From positions 992,001 to 1,056,000 of the forward strand of contig NW_021940918.1 of the NCBI RefSeq assembly GCF_004337985.1: a stretch of DNA of 64,000 nucleotides, written 5' to 3'. Source of the DNA: Pyricularia pennisetigena (taxonomy: Eukaryota; Ascomycota; Sordariomycetes; Magnaporthales; Pyriculariaceae). Positions within the stretch are counted from its first letter, which is position 1. Each line of letters opens with the position of its first letter. Of the stretch, positions 58,253 to 64,000 are shown piece by piece. Made by a program: the position numbers and the translations under genes. Under the pieces are notes generated by a model. It was not told where the DNA came from and did not search any database. It saw only the letters and a list, made by a program, of their open reading frames with translations.

Positions 58253-60654
58253 TTTGGCTCAGCCTTCGGGTCGTCGTTTGCGTGGGAGATCAGAAGCGAG
58301 TTTGTTGTGACGTCTTGATCGTCATGGCACGCCGGGCTACGTGTGTGGATGTCAAATCCCTGGCAGTCGGGCTTGTTTATAATACTGAAGTGCCGCCTCG
58401 ACCAATCTTTCAGAGAGAGAGTGTGTGCAAAGAGTTCGTTGGTTTCTGCGGCTCAGCTTTTTTGCCCACCAGGGCAACTACCCCGATATGCGGGACCAAC
58501 CAAGCTTGCCACCTTCTCCGATGAATAGCAAGGGACGTCTAGAACAGACATCCCTGCACTAGGGACTCTGCTTGTTCGCCCTTCCCATCTCCAGATCCAA
58601 TTGTTTTACGCACTGTCTTGTCTTTACTAGACCTGCCCACCCTATATCATTTCGTTTCCTGTCTTCGGTTTCGGTGCCGTTATGTACGTTGTCGTTTGAG
58701 ATGACGAATATTCTCTCACTTATGCATTCCACAAAAAAATCAATACATGCGATTTGAATTCCTACGATACTTTTGCTCAGGTTTTAATAAAGAGTGTAAA
58801 TATGTCATTTTTCGGGGGTGGGGAAACCCGCCATAAAATGGAAATCTCGACTTGCTCCAGGGGATTTCCCGAGCCTGCCTAGTCTTGGCTCTGCGCATCT
58901 TGTTTTATCCTTGGCTCTCTGGGATAAAAACATACACAGAGGAAACCAAATCAAAATTGGCATCCCAGCCTAAGCCGCCGCCGCCGCCTCGCTGACGTGT
59001 TATGCGCAGTCACCCGCTACATTTGGTCCTCGGCCAAGTCACAAATACTATTTGGACGGCCGAGGCTCCGGGGGCGAGTGTACGAGCTGAGATTTTTTTT
59101 GAATCTTTTTGCGACAATCCCTAACAGTGTGTGTGTACATATGTGTCCGAGGAAAGTTGGAGTGGAAAGACACGATTTTTACTTCAAAGCCCGCCGGTAT
59201 CCAACATGTAAACTGTACAGTGTGACAAAAACTTACCCAGCCGTTGGAGTGAAAAAAAATATTATTTTGGCTTCATGTGGTCAGGCTTGCTTCATCTCGA
59301 TCATGGGTGCCGATAGCGAGAAGAGGGATTATAGGTGTGGTATGGCATAATTAATTGTTGCGTTCAACTTGAGTGATTTTAACCGAAGTCATTGCATTTC
59401 AGCCGCCACTTACTACTGCTGCTGGAGCCGCACGAACTTCTGGTGAGATGGACAGGGTTACCCTAGACAAAAAGGCAGCCACAAAATTCTCGGCAAAGGT
59501 TGACGCTGAGGATCGCCTTGGCTTCGCAGGAAGTCTTGCATGGATATTATCTAAAAATTAATTTGTCGATAGATGGTAGGGGAATAAGATTTGCCAGTGC
59601 CATTTTTCCTCTCTTTCTTTCTTACTGTTTGTTTATATATAGACATACATTTACCATATATAAACATCTCAGTGAAGCAAGGTGTGCTGTCATTTATGCG
59701 GAAACGTGATTGTTACACATAGATAACATACCCATACCTATCCGTATATGTCCTGGGAGGCTGTACCACCTCTATGGTGGCACGCGCACATATTGGCACA
59801 AGAAAAGATAGAAAAAAAAAACAAAGTTCAAAGGAAACGACAGCGCCATCATCGGATGGATTGGGTTGGACGGACGGAGGTGTGGTACAGTAGATTGGAT
59901 GGAAGTCGAAGAATGAAAGGAGGGGGCTTGTTATTGCCCCGCATCCAGTCAAGAAAGAGATGCTCCGTCCAGCTAGGCGTTATTTACTACCTAACCTTAC
60001 CTACCACCTATTATACGTACAGTACGCGACCTTCCGCAGCGGCATGACCTCTGCATATCCACCACACCCATGTTTTGAGCATATGACACAAGATTCTTGC
60101 CTGTCGGCGAGTAACTGTTCGGACTGTCGCTCCAGAAGGGCAGGGGATCGCAGACGGCCGTTTTGCCTTTTGATAAGCGGCTGAGGGGTTTCGGGAACAG
60201 TGACACGACCGCAGCCCAATTATAGACGTAGGTCGTAGACAAATAAATTAGCCGCTGCCGTAAAGGAATGAGGCGCGGGTAAGGAGGACCCCGATCTACA
60301 TAATCGTTGCCAGCTGTGGCTGCTGGCGACAAGCTCAAGCTCAATTACCGATGCCTGGCTTAGTAAGGTACTGTATCCAATTATAGCGACGCACAATGAC
60401 AAAGTAATCGATCGCATTGAGAGACTCGTATGTGCCAACTTCTGCAACCTGACTCCTGGAGCCGGCGAGACCCACTGAAACCGCCGATGGACGGAGCCGG
60501 CTCGACTGGATGGATAGTGGGGAGGTATTTGATGCCTTGTGAAATTTTACCTTTGTCTCATCGAAATGAACATGATCAAAAAGTCAAATCGATGATTTGA
60601 TATTGTGTCCTTTCATATTTTGAATACGCCCAGTCCAGACAATACATTTCCATC

Positions 60655-62263
60655 ATGACAGCTGCTCCAAAGACCATGAAGGCGGTCGTGTTCGAGGGAC
60701 CATACAAGATCTCGGTTCAGGATCGGCCGGTTCCTCAGCGTAAGTCATATACTCATCACATATAGACTTACTCACACACCGGGAAAGAGGTGATACTGGA
60801 ATGTGAGGCTCTGTGCTGACGAAATCTCTCTTACCGCCATCGCCATAGTGCAGGATGATAAGGATATTATTGTAAAGGTGCATGCTAGTGGGCTATGCGG
60901 GTCGTATGTAAACCTGAATACCCGCCTCATATACCTGCGGGTTATCTGGTTCCATCGAGGTAGGAGAAACAGCTAATCCAGACGAATTTGTGTATGTAGT
61001 GAGCTCCATGCCTATCGAGGAATAGAAGAATCAGGAAGCGGGTTCGTCATGGGGCACGAGTTCACTGGGACCGTCACGGAGGTCGGATCGGCTGTCAAGA
61101 CCGTTCAGGTTGGGGACAAGGTCGTATCGCCTTTCACTGTGTCATGGTAAGCTAAAGTCGACTACATACAGAACACTACACACAATGCCTTCGTGTATCA
61201 GCGTCCAATAAAAGAAAGATCCTGATTCCTAACTCCCAACACAGCATGGATTGTTTCTACTGCAAAAAGACCCAGACTTCCCGATGCGAGCACAGTCAGC
61301 TCTTCGGCTCCGCCGCTCTGGATGGCGGCCAGGCCGAGTATGTGCGCGTGCCGTTCGCCGATGGGACTGTCGTCAAGGCACCAGTCGAGTTTGCAGAAGA
61401 CGATAAGGCACTCGTCCTAATGGCCGACATCTGGCCAACGGGATATTTTGGAGCCTCCAACGCATTCAAGCTCCTGGACGCCACACCCGACCCCGTCGTG
61501 GTAGTCATAGGCTGCGGACCCGTCGGGCTCTGTGCCGTGGTGGCGGCGCTCGAGCGCAAGCCCAAGCACCTCTTCGCTATAGACGGCGTCGACAGCCGCT
61601 TGGAGCTGGCCAGAGGCCTCGGCGCGGAGCCGCTGAACTTTGTGACTGACCGGGAGGGCATGTTGAGACGCATCATGGAGGTGAGCGGGGGCCGTGGAGC
61701 GGATGCCGTCGTCGAAGTTGTTGGACTCAAAGATGCGTTGAGAACGGCCTTTGATATCCTGAGACCCTTTGGGGTAATCAGCAGCATTGGCGTCCATAGT
61801 ACAGAGGTGAGCCTGTTGTCTGGTGGAGTTCGCTGCCTGATGAACCGTTCAAATGCTTGGCTGACATGTAGGGCGTTTTCACAGCTCCCTTGGACCGCGG
61901 CCGAGGCTTACGAGTAAGTATATCCCTTACACACCCTAGAGGGGGTCATAAGGTCCCCCCACGTCCACGGTTGTTACTGACAATTAATGCAGCAAAAACG
62001 TGAGAGTCCAGATGGGAAGATGCCCTGTACGTGGCGTCTTTGAAGACGCTCTCGAGTTGCTCGTGAAGAGAAAGGAGAAGTTTGGGTATGAAGCTCCTTG
62101 CAATCACTCGGAATTTCTCGTGCTCGTTTATGTCATACATCGATGCTGATACCGCCAAACTTCTAGCTTCATGTTTGACAAGATATTGCCACTGGACGCT
62201 GCAGTGGAGGCATATGATATGTTTGACAAGAGAAAGGTGCAAAAGGTCATTTTCACACCGTAA
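60655..62263 (+). CDS. Zinc-type MDR alcohol dehydrogenase
   Basis: Seven exons: 60655-60739, 60849-60903, 61000-61146, 61245-61806, 61885-61913, 61993-62085 and 62167-62263, giving 355 aa. Catalytic zinc ligands: Cys45 (GLCGSELH) and His66-Glu67 (GHEFTG). Structural zinc ligands: Cys96, Cys99, Cys102 and Cys110 (CMDCFYCKKTQTSRC). The nucleotide-binding motif is VVVIGCGPVGLCAVVAA. The end is DKILPLDAAVEAYDMFDKRK, typical of the family. The 29-nt exon 5 supplies LPWTAAEAY. An alternative acceptor at 61871 would shift the frame and hit a stop, so I reject it. The enzyme is a medium-chain NAD(P)-dependent oxidoreductase; its substrate is not predictable. It is the most intron-rich gene here. Its stop lies 128 bases from that of the convergent Sen15-like gene. 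Confidence 0.9.
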
Positions 62264-62391
62264 AAGGCGCACCGTGTAGTTGCTGCTGTGGGCAGCTTCT
62301 TGCAATGTTCTTGCAAGTCAGCCCGCGTTGAGGTCACCTGAGTAGCTAGGAAAGTCTGATATCATGCAGCTTAGCCAAATAGACTTAAGCC

Positions 62392-62922
62392 TCAGTTTTG
62401 CCTGGGCTTGACGATGCCGTCATGGATAACGTAGTAAGAAATAGTCGAGTCGTCCTGGACAATCGCAAGAATAATTCGCTTGCCCCGCCCCGGACCCCTC
62501 CAGTGCCGCGCGAGTGAGGTTGCCGCCTCCTCGGCCGCCTCGCTCGCAGCGCCGGCACTTCCATCACCAGGACCACCGGCAGCCTCGACAACCGCAGGCG
62601 GCACGGGTGGGATCGAGTCAAAGACGGCGGCGAAGCGCTCGATCGTCCACTTCTCGGCCAGATGCATGGGAAGCACCCACTCAACCTCTGGGGGCTGCGG
62701 GATGCGCTGGCCGCCGCCCAGCTCCTTCTCGGCCTTGAGAATGGCGATCTGCTCGTCCGGGTGCACGTACATGCGGCGCGGGGGCAGGCCGTACAGCAGC
62801 TGCCTCTCGGCACCTGAGTCGTGCGTCTTGACGCCCGTCCAGTCCTTTTCGTGCTGTAGGTTGAACTGGACGTTTTTGGTCAGATTCTCGAGCGCCACGA
62901 GGCTGTGGTCGTTCCCTGCCAT
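62392..62922 (-). CDS. tRNA-splicing endonuclease subunit Sen15-like protein
   Basis: A single exon of 176 aa from the ATG at 62922 (MAGNDHSLVALENLTKNVQF). The open frame continues upstream to about 63180 but is not protein-like there. Sen15 features: NLQHEKDWTGVKTH, then YGLPPRRMYVHPDEQIAILK, the conserved GLPPRR-Y-HPDEQ block, then VEWVLPMHLAEKWTIERFAA and the C-terminal strand KRIILAIVQDDSTISYYVIH. Between them lies a low-complexity Ala/Gly/Glu insert (AAGGPGDGSAGAASEAAEEA). Sen15 is a non-catalytic subunit that pairs with Sen34 in the heterotetramer that removes tRNA introns. The assignment rests on motif recall, so it is good but not certain. Confidence 0.78.
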   Translation of the reverse strand: MAGNDHSLVALENLTKNVQFNLQHEKDWTGVKTHDSGAERQLLYGLPPRRMYVHPDEQIAILKAEKELGGGQRIPQPPEVEWVLPMHLAEKWTIERFAAVFDSIPPVPPAVVEAAGGPGDGSAGAASEAAEEAATSLARHWRGPGRGKRIILAIVQDDSTISYYVIHDGIVKPRQN

Positions 62923-63575
62923 CTTGAGCCTGAGGCTGGAGTGAACCAGCTGAGATAACTTCAAAAGTGTCACAAGGAAAGTATGGAATTTTTCAATTTC
63001 ATAAGAAAAGCAGATACTCAGAACACGGGCTTTTCTGGCAATCTCACGTGGTGTGGATGTTAAGAGTGTGTTATCAGATGAGATCGTGGAAATCGGATCA
63101 GAAAAAATCGGAAAAATCAAATTGCTAGTCACGATCTCCACAGGCCAGGTTATTGGCCACAAATACCCAGCCAGCCTCATGAACTGGGTAAAGAGTTACA
63201 TTCCATTACACTTTATCAACAGAAATGCAACGCCGTGCAATTGCGCTGATCCATTTCTAAGTTTCCCACAAGCCAAGAACATAGCATAAAATAACAGCAG
63301 AGAATGATAAGCATGTATTGGCCTAGAGCTTTCAAGTATTTAAAAAACCAATATCAAGGCAATAAACAAAACTGATTATGCTATCTTGTGTATTGTTCCA
63401 GAACCCGACGCCAAAACCCCATGCTAGCCACATCCGTATTACAAGTGACCTCAGCGAAGCCAAGAAAATTAAAGAAAAAATATATATATGAGGAGAAGGA
63501 ACCTGGGGTGTGACACAGTCCGCTACCAGTGCGCTCTACTGCACTCCCTTTAATGACTTTGCCAATGTCCATAGA
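62923..63575. other. Intergenic stretch with a tRNA-like fragment
   Basis: It lies between the Sen15-like gene and the stop of the right-edge gene. A tRNA-like fragment occurs on the minus strand at about 63485-63550, with an (AT)n run next to it at 63480-63488. Otherwise no gene is seen. Confidence 0.55.
63485..63550 (-). other. Possible degenerate tRNA-like or SINE-head fragment
   Basis: On the minus strand the segment has AGAGCGCACTGGTAGCG, which resembles a pol III A box and D-arm, and about 20 bases later CAGGTTCC, which resembles the first half of a B box. The anticodon-arm part is too short for a functional tRNA and no clover-leaf closes. It may be a tRNA relic or tRNA-derived SINE head, or chance. 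Confidence 0.3.
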
Positions 63576-64000
63576 CTATACTGAAATCTTTTCCCCGGAC
63601 TTCTTGTTCTTCGCAGCCTTCCGTATCTCTTTAGGCAGCTTGTCCTTCTTGTTGTTGTAATGAAGGATACCTTTCGCCTCATCAGTCCGCAGCCTTTCCC
63701 TATCCTCGTCATTCAGAGGTATACCTTCGATAGACTTCACTGACGATCCCTCAGATCCCATGATTTGTCCTCCGATCATTGCCACAACACAGCCCAGGCC
63801 TACAAGAATGCCGGTCACGGCAGGCGGCCTGTTGAACCGATCCATGGCCCACATACATGTGGCCAACCCGATCTGCAAGAAGGTATTCCACACGAAGAGC
63901 CAGATCACGGCATCGAGTTTCCAAATAGGCGTTGGGGGCGCCCGCATGCCGCTCAAAGGCGGCTTGGGTGTCTTCTTCTCCGGTAGCGGAATCGCCTCAC
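63576..64000 (-). CDS. C-terminal part of a membrane protein; gene continues beyond the right edge
   Basis: The stop codon is at 63576-63578 and the frame is open to the window edge, so the 5' part is missing. The visible 140 residues read EAIPLPEKKTPKPPLSGMRA, then two membrane helices (LDAVIWLFVWNTFLQIGLATC and AVTGILVGLGCVVAMIGGQI) around a short loop with DRFNRPP. A basic, charged tail follows (KLPKEIRKAAKNKKSGEK). The PPTPIW-LD-VIW-FVWNTF pattern looks like a conserved fungal protein of unknown function. I do not recognise a named family. The Met at 63956 is probably internal. Confidence 0.75.
   Translation of the reverse strand, partial: EAIPLPEKKTPKPPLSGMRAPPTPIWKLDAVIWLFVWNTFLQIGLATCMWAMDRFNRPPAVTGILVGLGCVVAMIGGQIMGSEGSSVKSIEGIPLNDEDRERLRTDEAKGILHYNNKKDKLPKEIRKAAKNKKSGEKISV

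Larger units (their letters stand above)
54192..60654. other. Long gene-free region (6.4 kb) upstream of the C2H2 gene, with an assembly gap
   Basis: The longest stretch without a supported gene. The largest frames (for example 57793-58158, 121 codons, and 58997-59350, 117 codons) have no domain and no convincing splice partners. Simple sequence: about 20 A at 55790-55809, then A15 and (AAT)n at 58218-58252. Twenty-one N at 56069-56089 mark an assembly gap. No tRNA or rRNA is recognised. It may hold a long promoter, leader or non-coding transcripts, but nothing in the sequence proves that. Confidence 0.5.

Noticed and set aside
61872..61913. Earlier acceptor for exon 5 of the alcohol dehydrogenase
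   Set aside because: It leads to a different frame and a stop in the next exon. The acceptor before 61885 gives the conserved LPWTAAEAYDKNVRVQ sequence.
1..64000. CRISPR arrays, bacterial operons, rRNA genes or a secondary-metabolite cluster
   Set aside because: There are no regularly spaced repeats, no rRNA sequence, no PKS/NRPS/terpene core genes, and the genes are typical intron-bearing fungal nuclear genes.

Overview
This window is ordinary nuclear DNA of a filamentous ascomycete. The evidence is short GT-AG introns (about 50-150 nt), orthologues typical of Pezizomycotina, GPI-anchored secreted proteins, pyrimidine-rich leaders and many poly(A)/poly(T) runs. Gene content and protein style suggest a Sordariomycete, possibly Magnaporthales; the taxonomic part is inference. 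I rebuilt exons by joining reading frames across splice sites. Every complete model closes in frame from ATG to stop.

Layout, left to right. At 1-10 kb, two plus-strand genes: a PA2G4/EBP1-like protein (1054-2743) and a two-PHD Rco1-like subunit of an Rpd3S-type histone deacetylase complex (4150-8761). At 10-25 kb, three minus-strand genes: an RRM plus Pumilio protein of the Puf1/Jsn1 type (10667-14425), a ubiquitin C-terminal hydrolase (18076-18919) and a Cla4-type PAK kinase (22350-25357). Between the last two lies a 474-bp MITE-like element. At 29-35 kb, glycyl-tRNA synthetase (minus) and the ribosome assembly factor Rpf1 (plus) share a 366-bp divergent promoter, followed by a triose-phosphate/nucleotide-sugar type transporter (minus). 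At 38-45 kb, three plus-strand genes: an NDP-glucose 4,6-dehydratase-like enzyme, a small cysteine-patterned GPI protein and Vps18. At 45-54 kb: a V-ATPase proteolipid (minus) with a 13-nt micro-exon, a GPI-anchored aspartyl protease (plus) and a C2H2 zinc-finger protein (minus). After a 6.4-kb gene-free stretch come a zinc-type MDR alcohol dehydrogenase (plus), a Sen15-like tRNA-splicing endonuclease subunit (minus) and the 3' end of a membrane protein gene that leaves the window on the right.

The genes do not form a biosynthetic cluster. Most are housekeeping: translation and ribosome assembly (GlyRS, Rpf1, PA2G4, Sen15), endolysosome/vacuole function (Vps18, V-ATPase), and chromatin, RNA and signalling control (Rco1, Puf, Cla4, C2H2). 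Two are cell-surface proteins. I found no convincing new multi-gene system. The best leads are the MITE-like element, the V-ATPase micro-exon, the 8-cysteine GPI protein, the Asp-to-Glu change in the ubiquitin hydrolase triad and a tRNA-like fragment near the right edge.
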